Shown: in pieces, positions 54,042 through 62,551 of the stretch
How positions within the stretch are numbered: position 1 is the first letter of the stretch
How the letters are laid out: each line of letters opens with the position of its first letter
Assembly (NCBI RefSeq): GCF_017301735.1
Contig: NZ_CP071090.1
Coordinates: 9,910,001-9,974,000 of the forward strand
Length of the DNA stretch: 64,000 bases
From: Pyxidicoccus parkwaysis
GTDB taxonomy: Bacteria > Myxococcota > Myxococcia > Myxococcales > Myxococcaceae
Direction of reading: 5' to 3'
Program-made: the position numbers and the translations under genes
The notes under the pieces: generated by a model
What the model saw: the letters and a program-made list of their open reading frames with translations, nothing else
The model's database searches: none
What the model was told of the DNA's origin: nothing

Positions 54042-54497
54042 ATGTCCGAGTCCGAGGTCATCCACTTCTACAGCGTCACCGACGACCACGGCTGGTGCTC
54101 GAACTTCGCGCCCTACCCCATCAAGCTCCGGGGCAAGACGTGGCCCACGAGCGAGCACTTCTTCCAGGCACAGAAGTTCGAGGACGCCGGAGACCAGGAA
54201 GAGGTGCGCCAGGCGCGCACGCCCATGCTCGCCGCGCGGATGGGGAGGGACCGCAAGCGCAAGCTGCGCCGCGACTGGGAGTCCACCAGGGTCTCCGTGA
54301 TGCGCGAGGCCGTGCGCGCCAAGTTCGCCCAGCACGAGGACCTCGCGCGTCTGCTGCTCGACACCGGGGAGGCGAAGCTCGTCGAGCACACCACGAATGA
54401 CGACTACTGGGGTGATGGCGGAGACGGCAGCGGACGGAACATGCTGGGCCGCATCCTGATGGAGGTCCGCGAGGAACTGCGGAAACGAAACGCATGA
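54042..54497 (+). CDS. NADAR (YbiA-like) family N-glycosidase
   Basis: A 151-residue NADAR domain: FYSVTDDHGWCSNFAPYPI, WPTSEHFFQAQKF and the C-terminal NDDYWGDGGDGSGRNMLG match the family. NADAR proteins cleave N-glycosidic bonds; some hydrolyse riboflavin intermediates and others remove ADP-ribose from guanine. Which one applies here is unknown. The GTG at 54027 overlapping the phosphatase stop is an alternative start; I favour ATG 54042 with GAGG upstream. Its stop overlaps the SDR start. Confidence 0.9.
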   Translation: MSESEVIHFYSVTDDHGWCSNFAPYPIKLRGKTWPTSEHFFQAQKFEDAGDQEEVRQARTPMLAARMGRDRKRKLRRDWESTRVSVMREAVRAKFAQHEDLARLLLDTGEAKLVEHTTNDDYWGDGGDGSGRNMLGRILMEVREELRKRNA

Positions 54498-55327
54498 GCC
54501 TTCCCCCGCGTCCCCGAGCCGTCGTCACTGGTGCAGGCAGCGGCCTCGGCCGCGCGCTCTGTGAGGAATTGGCGCGGCGGCAGGCGCGGGTGCTCGTCTC
54601 GGACATCGACGCGGCCTCCGCCGAGGAGACCGCCCGCCGCGTCACCACTGCTGGTGGCGAGGCGCGTGTCCATGTTTGTGATGTCTCGCGCTCCGAGCAG
54701 GTGGAGGAACTGGCCGCGGCTGCGGAGAGTGCCTTCGGCGGCGTGGACCTGCTCGTCAACAACGCGGGCGTGCTGAGCGCGGGGCGCGTGGGGGAGTTGC
54801 CGCTCGCGGACTGGAAGCACGTGCTGGACGTCAACCTCTGGGGCGTCATCCACGGCTGCCATGTCTTCGTGCCACGGCTTCGCAAGCAGGGCTCGGGATA
54901 CATCCTGAACATCGCGTCGGCGGCGGGGTTGCTGTATGCGCCGGACCTCTCGCCCTACAACGCGTCGAAGGCCGCGGTGGTGGCGCTCTCGGAGACACTG
55001 TCCGCCGAGCTGCGAGCCGCTGGCATCGGCGTCACCGTCGCGTGCCCCACGTTCTTCCGCACCAACATCGCCAGCACGGGGCGCTACACCGACAGCACGC
55101 TGCGCACGATGGGGACGCGGATGGTGGAGACGGCTCGGGTGGGGCCGGACGTCGTTGCGCGGAAGCTCTTGAGGGCCGTGGACCGTGGCGCGCTGTACGT
55201 GCTCCCCATGGCAGATGCACGCTGGGGCTGGCGCTTGCGGCGCCTGTCTCCCGGCCTGTTCCACCGCGCGGTCATCGCCGTTGATGGTTACATGCGCAAG
55301 CGGCTGCTGCGGCAGGGCTCTCCATGA
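54494..55327 (+). CDS. short-chain dehydrogenase/reductase
   Basis: A 277-residue classical SDR. The cofactor motif is TGAGSGLG near residue 12, with the acidic VSDID at the end of strand 2 favouring NAD(H); NNAG at about 92; catalytic Ser in NIASAAG and Y-x-x-x-K in YNASK. The extended C-terminal helix is as in SDRs acting on hydrophobic substrates. Overlaps the NADAR gene upstream and the small membrane gene downstream (ATGA), so it is in the phosphatase/NADAR operon. Confidence 0.93.
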   Translation: MSLPPRPRAVVTGAGSGLGRALCEELARRQARVLVSDIDAASAEETARRVTTAGGEARVHVCDVSRSEQVEELAAAAESAFGGVDLLVNNAGVLSAGRVGELPLADWKHVLDVNLWGVIHGCHVFVPRLRKQGSGYILNIASAAGLLYAPDLSPYNASKAAVVALSETLSAELRAAGIGVTVACPTFFRTNIASTGRYTDSTLRTMGTRMVETARVGPDVVARKLLRAVDRGALYVLPMADARWGWRLRRLSPGLFHRAVIAVDGYMRKRLLRQGSP

Positions 55328-55665
55328 ACACACACTCCGGTGCCAATGCGTCACCCATTCACGCCATCACCAGTGGCCTGTTCCTCCTCGCGGCGCTCTT
55401 CGTGGGCGGCGGGGCGCTCGGGCTGACGGTGGGCGTGCTCGTGGACAAGTCCGTGAATGACAACGGGCATGGATTCCCGGGCCTGGGCGGACTGCTGATG
55501 GGCACGCCGGTGGGTGCACTGCTCGGCTTCGGCCTGGGTCTGCTCCTGCTTCGCCGTCAGTCCCACGCCCAGCGAGTCCGCACGGGTGCGGTGGGGCTCG
55601 GAGTGGCCGCCGCCTGTGCTCTCGGGATGTTTGGCGCGGTACAGCTCGGGCTCATGTCCTGGTAG
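55324..55665 (+). CDS. small membrane protein, 113 aa
   Basis: Three hydrophobic segments (about residues 15-40, 58-76 and 86-108), Gly-rich, with a short cytoplasmic basic loop (LLRRQSHAQRVRTG). No family recognised. It overlaps the SDR stop by 4 nt and is the last gene of the run, ending just before the convergent rhomboid gene. Confidence 0.75.
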   Translation: MNTHSGANASPIHAITSGLFLLAALFVGGGALGLTVGVLVDKSVNDNGHGFPGLGGLLMGTPVGALLGFGLGLLLLRRQSHAQRVRTGAVGLGVAAACALGMFGAVQLGLMSW

Positions 55666-55675
55666 GCGGCGCTCC

Positions 55676-57370
55676 TCACGGCGCCGTCGCGCACAGCTCC
55701 AGCTCGACGAACGTCTCCGGCAACTGACCGTCCTCGCCCGGTACGCAGAAGGGCTTCACCAGCGCCCGCGCCTCGTCCTTGCGTCCCTGCGCCACCAGCA
55801 CGTGCGCCAGCTCCTCGTGGAGCATGAGCGGCAGCGCGGTGCCCTCGAAGAAGTGCTCCAGGATGTGCTGCTCGGAGAGCGCGGCGCGCAGCTCCCGCTC
55901 GGCTCCGGGCAGGTCATTCGCATCCATCAGCACCATCGCCTGGAACAGGTGCGCGCGCGGGTCCTTCGGGTAGCGCTCCAGCAGCGCCTTCGCCTGCGCC
56001 ACCCCTTCTGCGTTCGTCTTCGGCAGTGCCTCCACGGGAATCAACTCCAGCTCCAGCACGGAGTCCTTCCAGAACTGGCGCGCGAAGCCGACGCTCACCA
56101 CGAGGGCCACCACCGTCAACAGTCCCACCACGCCCACCGGCAGCGTCGCGGGCGGCACCGGCTCCTTCCGAGCCCACACCTTCGCCAGCCCCCATCCCAC
56201 CGCGCCGCCAGCCAGTGCTCCACCCAGGTGCGCAGCGAAATCAATCGCCCCACCCGTGCGCGACACACCGAGGGGAATCAGCGACGGAATCAACAACTGC
56301 AAGGACAACACCTGGAGCTGCGCACGCTCCGGCCCCACCGGCACACGCCGGCTCAGCGCCAGCAGCGCCGCCAGCAATCCCATCAGCACACCCGATGCGC
56401 CCACCGACACCACCGTGTCGGAGTTGATGAGCATGGACAGCGCCCCGCCCCCGAGCGCCCCCGCGAGCAACAGCAATCCCATCCACGCGCGGCCCACCAG
56501 CCCTTCCACCGTCGCAGCCACGAACCACAGACAGAAGCCGTTGAGCGCGAGATGGAAGACGTCCCCATGCAGCAGCGGCGCCATCAGCAACCGCCACCAC
56601 TGTCCCGCCTCCAGCACCAGCCCCGAGTTCACCCCGCCCATCGCCACCAGCGTCCGCACGCCGGGCGCGAGCAGCCCATCACCCTTCTCGCCCACCCCGA
56701 AGAACTGCTCCACCGCGAAGCCCAGCACCAGCAGCGCCAGCAACACGGTCGTGAGCACCGACGTGCGCTCGGGCGGCGCAGCCAGCTCCTCCACCGCCTC
56801 CACCTTGCGCGGCTCCTTCAACAACCGGCGCAGGTAGCCCGCTGACACCTTCGAGCGACGCCACGTGCTGGCCCACACCGCACCCGGCGCAGTGGTGTCC
56901 ACGTGCATCGCATGCAGGTGCACCTTGTTGAAGAGGCCCAGGCGGTACTGCTCCAGCCGCTTGCGGTCCTCGTCCGTCAGTGGCCCGCCGCCCACCTCGA
57001 TGACTTGCAGCCCGACGGGCAGCTTCGTGCCGCTCACCGAGCCCGTGTACTTGAGGCACTCCTTGCCGATGCGCTCCAGGGCCGCGACGTCCAGGCCGAA
57101 GCGTCGCGAGGGCTCGCGTTCGCGGTCCACGATGCAGACCATCGCCGCGGACAGTCCATCCGAGTACGTCATCACCACGTCCGAGGCCGCCGCCAGCTCC
57201 TCCGCCTCCGGCACGGGCCCCTCGTGGAAGCCGTGGTCCGCAACCAACCTGCGCGCGAGGTACCGGGCGAAGGACTCATCCTCCACGGGCGCCACCGGTG
57301 CAACGGAGCCCTCCTGCGCGGGCTGCGAGGTGGAGGACTCGGAGGGCTGCGGCGTGGACACGGAAGACAT
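55676..57370 (-). CDS. rhomboid family intramembrane serine protease with long N-terminal domain and TPR-like tail
   Basis: A 564-residue protein. The N-terminal 195 residues are soluble and unrecognised. Residues about 205-425 hold the rhomboid membrane core: HLALNGFCLWFVAATVEG, catalytic Ser326 in GASGVLMG and His381 in FAAHLGGALAGG. The C-terminal segment (about 445-564) has TPR-like helices (AQAKALLERYPKDPRAHLFQ, EELAHVLVAQGRKDEARAL). Rhomboids cut transmembrane substrates; its target is unknown. The frame is open to 58510, but ATG 57370 with AAGGG upstream is the sensible start, since the rest is antisense to the hydrolase gene. Confidence 0.87.
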   Translation of the reverse strand: MSSVSTPQPSESSTSQPAQEGSVAPVAPVEDESFARYLARRLVADHGFHEGPVPEAEELAAASDVVMTYSDGLSAAMVCIVDREREPSRRFGLDVAALERIGKECLKYTGSVSGTKLPVGLQVIEVGGGPLTDEDRKRLEQYRLGLFNKVHLHAMHVDTTAPGAVWASTWRRSKVSAGYLRRLLKEPRKVEAVEELAAPPERTSVLTTVLLALLVLGFAVEQFFGVGEKGDGLLAPGVRTLVAMGGVNSGLVLEAGQWWRLLMAPLLHGDVFHLALNGFCLWFVAATVEGLVGRAWMGLLLLAGALGGGALSMLINSDTVVSVGASGVLMGLLAALLALSRRVPVGPERAQLQVLSLQLLIPSLIPLGVSRTGGAIDFAAHLGGALAGGAVGWGLAKVWARKEPVPPATLPVGVVGLLTVVALVVSVGFARQFWKDSVLELELIPVEALPKTNAEGVAQAKALLERYPKDPRAHLFQAMVLMDANDLPGAERELRAALSEQHILEHFFEGTALPLMLHEELAHVLVAQGRKDEARALVKPFCVPGEDGQLPETFVELELCATAP

Positions 57371-57500
57371 CCCTTCGCGACAGGTGACGCCCGCGAGCCT
57401 GCCCGAAACCAGAAGGCCCCCGCCAGCCACCCCGCCCCTGCGCCGCTCATCCCGTCGATGGACCGCTCGTGGAGTATCCGGGCTGGACACGCCCTGGGTA

Positions 57501-57533
57501 CGTACCGTTCGTCCCGTACCTACTCCACGTACC
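57501..57533 (+). promoter_or_regulatory. three CGTACC repeats upstream of the hydrolase gene
   Basis: CGTACC occurs at 57501, 57515 and 57528 (spacings 14 and 13 bp) and each is followed by a pyrimidine-rich TTC/TCC block. It lies 18-50 bp before the ATG at 57551, so it may be a regulator-binding array. Confidence 0.35.
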
Positions 57534-57550
57534 CGTTCCCGGAGTCGCCC

Positions 57551-58489
57551 ATGTGCCGTTGCCGCGTACCGCCCCTCGCCGTGATGATTGCCGTCGTCCT
57601 GCTCTCTGGCTGCGCCACCTCCTCCACCGGCGCGGACACCGCGGCCACCGCGGCCGCAGCCCCGCAGGCCTTCCATGTGGAGCGCTCCGGGAAGGGCCGC
57701 CCGCTCGTCTTCATCCCCGGCCTCTCGTCGTCCGGTGAGGTGTGGAACGAGACGGTGGCGCACCTCCAGGGGAAGTACGACTGCCACGTCCTCACGCTCG
57801 CCGGCTTCGCGGGCCAGCCCGCCATCCCCGCGCCATTCTTCGCCACCGAGCGCCGTGCGCTCGCGGACTACCTGCGCTCGCAGGGGCTGGAGAAGCCCAT
57901 CCTCGTCGGGCACAGCCTCGGCGGCGTGCTCGCGATGGCAGTGGCCGCGGACGTGCCGGAATTGGTGGGCGGCGTCGTCATCGTCGACAGCCTCCCCTTC
58001 CTCCCCGCGTCCATGGACCCGAGCGCCACCGCCGAGAGCATGCGCTCGCGCGCCGAGGAGATGCGCACGCTGATGCGCATGCAGACGGTGGAACAGCGCA
58101 GCATGCAGTCGCGCATGGCCCTGCGGAACTTCATCACCGACGAGAAGAAGGTGGACGTCGCCGCGCGCTGGGGCGCCAACTCCGACTGGGAGACGGTGAC
58201 CAACGCCTACTACGAGCTGAGCACCACCGACCTGCGTCCCGAGCTGTCGCGCATCACCGCGCCCACGCTCGTGCTGGGCTCCTGGGTGGCGCTGAAGGGC
58301 CGCGTCCCGCGCGAGGCGGTGGAGGCCGTGTACCAGAACCAGTACTCGAAGCTGTCCACCGCCCACGTCGTCATGAATGACAAGGCCCGGCACTTCATCA
58401 TGTGGGACGACCCGGAGGGCTTCTACCAGGAGCTCGACGGCTTCCTCGGCGCCCACGCGTCCGTTGCGCAGGTGCAGTCCCACCCGTGA
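57551..58489 (+). CDS. alpha/beta-hydrolase lipoprotein
   Basis: A 312-residue protein with lipobox VVLLSGC-A (Cys21), so it is lipid-anchored. The alpha/beta-hydrolase body has the nucleophile Ser in VGHSLGGVLAM (about residue 120), the oxyanion region IPGLSSSGEVW and a His in KARHFIMWDD near residue 280. It likely hydrolyses an ester or amide in the periplasm. It stands alone upstream of the two-component pair and may be regulated separately by the CGTACC repeats. Confidence 0.9.
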   Translation: MCRCRVPPLAVMIAVVLLSGCATSSTGADTAATAAAAPQAFHVERSGKGRPLVFIPGLSSSGEVWNETVAHLQGKYDCHVLTLAGFAGQPAIPAPFFATERRALADYLRSQGLEKPILVGHSLGGVLAMAVAADVPELVGGVVIVDSLPFLPASMDPSATAESMRSRAEEMRTLMRMQTVEQRSMQSRMALRNFITDEKKVDVAARWGANSDWETVTNAYYELSTTDLRPELSRITAPTLVLGSWVALKGRVPREAVEAVYQNQYSKLSTAHVVMNDKARHFIMWDDPEGFYQELDGFLGAHASVAQVQSHP

Positions 58490-58523
58490 GTGTGGTGGAC
58501 TCCCGCCCACTCGGAGCTTCTCG

Positions 58524-59561
58524 ATGACGTCCTCGCGCGCCAGGGTCTACGTGGCCTGCCAGCTCGGTGGCTGGAGCCTCTACGCACTCATCAACAGTCT
58601 TCTGGCCTGGCGCGCTCCCGTCGCTCCGCTCGGGTGGTGGCTGTTCTCGCTCTCGTGCGGAGTGCTCACCCACGTGGCCCGCTCGCGGCTGCACCTTCGC
58701 GAGTGGACCTCACTGCCCCTGTCGACACTGAGCGTCCGCGTGCTGGTCACGGCGGTGGGGCTCGGGCTGGTGCAGGACCTGATTGCCTTCTTGCTGGGCG
58801 TGTTCGTGCTGCACCTGTACACGGTGGAGCAGGCGTCGCTGCTCGGCTTCGTCAGCAGCACCCTCATCTGGTCGCTGATGATGCTGATGTGGCTGGTGCT
58901 CTACTTCGCCATCCACGCCGTGCAGCGCGCGCGGCAGGCGGAGCTGGAGCGCTGGAAGCTGGAGGCCGCAGCGCAGGCCGCGGAATTGCGCTTCCTCAAG
59001 GCGCAGCTCCAGCCGCACTTCCTGTTCAACTGTCTCAACAGCGTGCGCGCCCTCATCTCCGAGGACCCCGCCCGCGCGCAGGAAGTCGTCACGCGCCTGT
59101 CCTCGCTGCTGCGCTATGCGCTCGCCGCGCGCGGGCCGGAGACGGTGCCGCTGGAGCGCGAGCTTCAAGTGGTGCGCGACTACCTGGGCCTCGAAGGCGT
59201 GCGCCTGGAGTCGCGCCTGCGAGTGCGCGAGGACGTGGAGGCCTCCGCGCTCGGCGTGCCCGTGCCGGCCATGCTGGTGCAGACGCTGGTGGAGAACGCC
59301 ATCAAGCACGGCGTGGGCCTGACGCCCGAGGGCGGTGAGGTGGCCGTCTCCGCTCGCGTGCGTGACGGCGCGCTCCACCTGGAAGTCGCCAACACCGCCA
59401 CGCCCCCGTCCGCCACACCGCGCCCCGAGAGCCCCGGCGTGGGCCTGCGCAATGCCAGCGAGCGGCTGCGTCTGCTATGCGGTGCGGGCGCGTCCCTTCA
59501 CCTCGACCAGACGCAGACGGCGCTCACCACCGCGCGCGTCCGCATCCCCCTTTCCGCATGA
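58524..59561 (+). CDS. LytS/YehU-type membrane histidine kinase
   Basis: A 345-residue sensor kinase. Four membrane segments occupy residues about 8-130; a short coiled coil follows, then the His_kinase domain with His165 in LQPHFLFNCLNSVRAL and a HATPase domain (VENAIKHGVGL, GVGLRNASERL). This class pairs with LytTR response regulators. Start ATG 58524 has GGAG upstream; longer frames run through the hydrolase gene. Its stop overlaps the start of the regulator gene (ATGA). The signal is unknown. Confidence 0.93.
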   Translation: MTSSRARVYVACQLGGWSLYALINSLLAWRAPVAPLGWWLFSLSCGVLTHVARSRLHLREWTSLPLSTLSVRVLVTAVGLGLVQDLIAFLLGVFVLHLYTVEQASLLGFVSSTLIWSLMMLMWLVLYFAIHAVQRARQAELERWKLEAAAQAAELRFLKAQLQPHFLFNCLNSVRALISEDPARAQEVVTRLSSLLRYALAARGPETVPLERELQVVRDYLGLEGVRLESRLRVREDVEASALGVPVPAMLVQTLVENAIKHGVGLTPEGGEVAVSARVRDGALHLEVANTATPPSATPRPESPGVGLRNASERLRLLCGAGASLHLDQTQTALTTARVRIPLSA

Positions 59562-60280
59562 GAGTCCTCATCGCCGACGACGAGCGTCTGGCCCGCATGG
59601 AGCTGCGCCGCCTCCTGGCCGCCTTCCCCGACGTGGAGGTGGTGGGCGAGGCCTCCCACGTGGACGAAGCATGCAAACAGGTGGAGGCCCTGGCTCCGGA
59701 CCTGCTGCTGCTCGACATCCAGATGCCCGGCGGGACGGGCTTCGACGTGCTCGCCCGTCTCGAGGAACCACCGGATGTCGTCTTCACCACCGCGTTCGAC
59801 GAGCACGCCGTGCGCGCCTTCCAGGTGAACGCGCTCGACTACCTCCTCAAGCCGATTGAATCCCCGCGCCTCGCCGAGGCCCTGGAGCGCGTGCGCCAGC
59901 GTGGCCGCGCGGCCCACACGCCTCCATCTTCAACGCAGGCACCGGGCACGCCACTGGAGCGGGTCTTCGTGCGCGACGGAGAGCGCTGCTGGCTGGTGCA
60001 GCTCTCGCAGGTGCCGCTCATCGCCTCCGAGGGCAACTACGCGCGCCTCGTGCTCGAAGGGCATCAGCCGCTGCTGCTGCGCTCGCTGAGCTACCTGGAG
60101 GAGCGGCTGGACCCCGCGCGCTTCTTCCGCGCGAGCCGCCAGCACCTCATCAACCTCGACTTCGTCGAGTCACTGGAGCCCGGCCCCGGCGGCACGTTGG
60201 TGGTGCGCCTGCGCGGAGGCCGAGAAATCGAGATGTCGCGGCGCCAGTCCCAGCGCTTCCGTGAGCGAATGACGCTCTGA
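59558..60280 (+). CDS. LytTR-family response regulator
   Basis: A 240-residue regulator. The receiver domain has Asp7, Asp8, phosphoacceptor Asp53 in LLLDIQMPGG and Lys98 in YLLKPI. The C-terminal LytTR DNA-binding domain (about 135-238) has VPLIASEGNYARLVL and FFRASRQHLINLDFVESLEP. It overlaps its cognate kinase gene, so the pair forms one two-component system. LytTR regulators often control surface polysaccharide, bacteriocin or autolysis genes; the targets here are unknown. Confidence 0.94.
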   Translation: MRVLIADDERLARMELRRLLAAFPDVEVVGEASHVDEACKQVEALAPDLLLLDIQMPGGTGFDVLARLEEPPDVVFTTAFDEHAVRAFQVNALDYLLKPIESPRLAEALERVRQRGRAAHTPPSSTQAPGTPLERVFVRDGERCWLVQLSQVPLIASEGNYARLVLEGHQPLLLRSLSYLEERLDPARFFRASRQHLINLDFVESLEPGPGGTLVVRLRGGREIEMSRRQSQRFRERMTL

Positions 60281-60298
60281 CGAAACCTGAACCGCGCG

Positions 60299-60688
60299 TC
60301 AGTTGTTGCTGATGCGCGGCGCCTTGCCGGAGGTGAGCACCGGGTCCACCGCCGCCACCGAGCCACGGCGGCGCTTCAGCATGCGGCCCTTCTCCTCCAT
60401 CTTCTCGTAGTGCTTCATCAGCCCCGCGAGGTGCGCGTTCGCCGTCGCGCAGTGCAACTCAGATACCTGTTGGTGACGCCGGCCCAGCTCCTCCCACGTC
60501 TGGAGCATGGCCTGGTTGCCCAACAGCCGCTCCTCGACGTTGTCGAGCACGGTGTCCATCTGCTCTTCCTCGGCCTGGAGCGACGCGAGTCGCGCCTCGG
60601 CCTCGGGAGGCGGCGACATGCAGCCCGTCGCCAGTGAGAGTCCCACAGACGTCACGGCCAGCCCGAGCCACTTCCGCCGAATCCCCAC
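60299..60688 (-). CDS. small coiled-coil lipoprotein, 129 aa
   Basis: Signal peptide with lipobox SLATGC-M (Cys23), followed by a Glu/Gln-rich helix (EAEARLASLQAEEEQMDTVL) likely to form a coiled coil, and a basic end (RMLKRRRG). No family recognised. Convergent with the response regulator. Confidence 0.75.
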   Translation of the reverse strand: MGIRRKWLGLAVTSVGLSLATGCMSPPPEAEARLASLQAEEEQMDTVLDNVEERLLGNQAMLQTWEELGRRHQQVSELHCATANAHLAGLMKHYEKMEEKGRMLKRRRGSVAAVDPVLTSGKAPRISNN

Positions 60689-60825
60689 GTCGCCTCCCTC
60701 GTGTCTCGCGCTGTCACGGCCCCTGCGCGAAACCCAAACTAGGGAGGCACTCCCGGAGCGACAACCCGGACAAGCACCCCGGGCAGCCCTCTTTTCAGCA
60801 GCCGACGCTTCTCGGCCGCCGATTC

Positions 60826-61335
60826 TCAGGGTGCCTGACGGTGGCGGAGGATGAACTCACACACCTCGCGGGCCGCGCCGAAGCCGGCGGGCTTCTGGGC
60901 CACGTAGTGCACCTGGGCGCGCACCTCGTCGGGGGCCTCGGGGGGCACGGCGGAGAAGCCCACCGCCTTCAGCAGCGGCAGGTCCACCACCTCGTCGCCC
61001 ATGTAGCCACACCGGTCCGCCGAGACGTTCAGCAGCGTCAGCAGCTTCTCGAAGTGGGCCACCTTGTCCTGGCTGCCGAAGTGCACGTGCTTCAGCCCCA
61101 GCGACTGCATGCGCATCTGCGCGGAGAGGCTGTCGCCGCCGGAGATGACGGCCACCTCGAGGCCGGCCTCCTGCAAGCGCTTGATGCCCATGCCGTCGCG
61201 CACGCTGTACATCTGCGTCCAGCCGGAGTTGGGCACCCAGAAGATGCGGCCGTCGGTGAGCGTCCCGTCGATGTCGAAAATCATCACCGACAGGCGGCTC
61301 ACCCGCTCCTTGAGCGCTTCAAGGTTCTGATTCAT
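60826..61335 (-). CDS. kdsC: HAD-family phosphatase, KdsC-like
   Basis: A 169-residue cap-less HAD phosphatase. Motif I is MIFDIDGTLTDG, with the tetramer-forming insert after it (FWVPNSGWTQMYSVRDGMG); motif II VISGGDS; motif III Lys in SQDKVAHF; motif IV YMGDEVVDLPLL. This set is that of 3-deoxy-D-manno-octulosonate 8-phosphate phosphatase, which makes KDO for lipopolysaccharide. The ATG at 61335 gives the family length; the frame is open to 61746. It starts 7 nt after the stop of the upstream Pro/Ala-rich gene. Confidence 0.9.
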   Translation of the reverse strand: MNQNLEALKERVSRLSVMIFDIDGTLTDGRIFWVPNSGWTQMYSVRDGMGIKRLQEAGLEVAVISGGDSLSAQMRMQSLGLKHVHFGSQDKVAHFEKLLTLLNVSADRCGYMGDEVVDLPLLKAVGFSAVPPEAPDEVRAQVHYVAQKPAGFGAAREVCEFILRHRQAP

Positions 61336-61342
61336 TCCGGGC

Positions 61343-62509
61343 CTACTTCGGAACGGCCTTGAGAGACGCCTTGCCGTCCTTGATGACGACCTTGAACTCC
61401 ACGGCCTTGGCGTTGTGCTGCTTGAGCAGCTCCGGCACCTGCTTGCGCAGCGTGGCCGCCACCGACTCGTAGGAGAGCTTGGAGGTGTCCTCCTGGCAGC
61501 GGCGCTTCGCGGTGACGTACGCGTCGTACACCGCGCGCAGCTTGTCGTCGGACATGCCGCCCGAGCCACCCGCCGCGGGAGGACGGGGCGCCGGAGTCGC
61601 GGCCGCCGCGGGAGACGTCGGCGTGCGCGCCGCCGCCGCACCGGGCGCCGAGGGAGGACGCACGGGCGGCACCGAGGGCGCCGCACCGGGCGCCTTCGCC
61701 GCCATGCCCGGAGGCACCACCGGCGTGCCACGCGCGGGCGTCCCACCGAGCGGCGACGTCACCGTGGGCAGGCCGCGCGGAGGCGTGCCCGCCACCGGCG
61801 CCACCGAGGGCACGGCCGGCGTCACGGCCGGAACACCCCGCACGGGCGCGCCCCCCGCCGGAGCAATGGGAGGCACCGCGGACAGCGGCGCCACCGCCGG
61901 AGTGCCGCGCGCGGGCTGCGTGAGCGGAGCGACAGGCGTCACCGCCGCCACGGCGGGCGTGCTCTTGGCGGGCGTGCTCGCGGGAGCCGGCGTCGCGGAG
62001 GTGGCCAGCGGCGGCTCGTTGGCGGGACGGGGGCGGAGGATTTCCTCCACCTCCTCGAAGTCCATGTCGGAGATGTCCTCCGGCAGCTCCACCACGCCCT
62101 TCTGGGCGTCACCGGCGGACGACGGCTTGCGCTGCTCCGCGCGGCGGCGGGCCTTGAAGAGGTCCCGCTTGTAGGTGCCGTTCTCGATTTCCTGCAGCGT
62201 CCGCGTCCACAACCGCTCGTACGTGAGGTACTTGTTGTGGATGGTGGCGACGCGGAACTTCGCGGCGGTGCTGCGGATGAAGGTGCCCTTCAGCTTGAGG
62301 AAGCGCTTCTTCAGCTCGTTGTGCGTCTGCGTGGGCGGGTGACGCTCGGCGCCCAGGAAGTACTGCTCGTAGAGGTTGCGCAGCGCGGCCAGCTCGGCTT
62401 CCAGCGCCTCGCACTCCTGGAGGACGTTCTCGCTGGAGCTGGAGTCCGCCGGAGTCTTCGAGTTGGCGGAATTCCGGGCGGCGGCCTGTCGGGTGTCGGG
62501 AGGCGGCAT
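61343..62509 (-). CDS. myxobacterial protein with Pro/Ala-rich linker, MXAN_5187-like
   Basis: A 388-residue protein. Residues about 30-125 are helical (ECEALEAELAALRNLYEQYF, then ELKKRFLKLKGTFIRST and TYERLWTRTLQEIENGTYKR). A Pro/Ala/Gly/Val linker with repeats like GTPARGTPVV and APVRGVPAVTP fills about 165-310. A C-terminal domain (DDKLRAVYDAYVTAKRRCQED...AVEFKVVIKDGKASLKAV) follows. The name MXAN_5187-like is from memory of a myxobacterial family and is tentative. It lies between lgt and the KdsC-like gene on the same strand. Confidence 0.75.
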   Translation of the reverse strand: MPPPDTRQAAARNSANSKTPADSSSSENVLQECEALEAELAALRNLYEQYFLGAERHPPTQTHNELKKRFLKLKGTFIRSTAAKFRVATIHNKYLTYERLWTRTLQEIENGTYKRDLFKARRRAEQRKPSSAGDAQKGVVELPEDISDMDFEEVEEILRPRPANEPPLATSATPAPASTPAKSTPAVAAVTPVAPLTQPARGTPAVAPLSAVPPIAPAGGAPVRGVPAVTPAVPSVAPVAGTPPRGLPTVTSPLGGTPARGTPVVPPGMAAKAPGAAPSVPPVRPPSAPGAAAARTPTSPAAAATPAPRPPAAGGSGGMSDDKLRAVYDAYVTAKRRCQEDTSKLSYESVAATLRKQVPELLKQHNAKAVEFKVVIKDGKASLKAVPK

Positions 62510-62551
62510 GACTTCTCTAGAGTGTCCCCAAGTGGCGGGTGAGGATCAACC

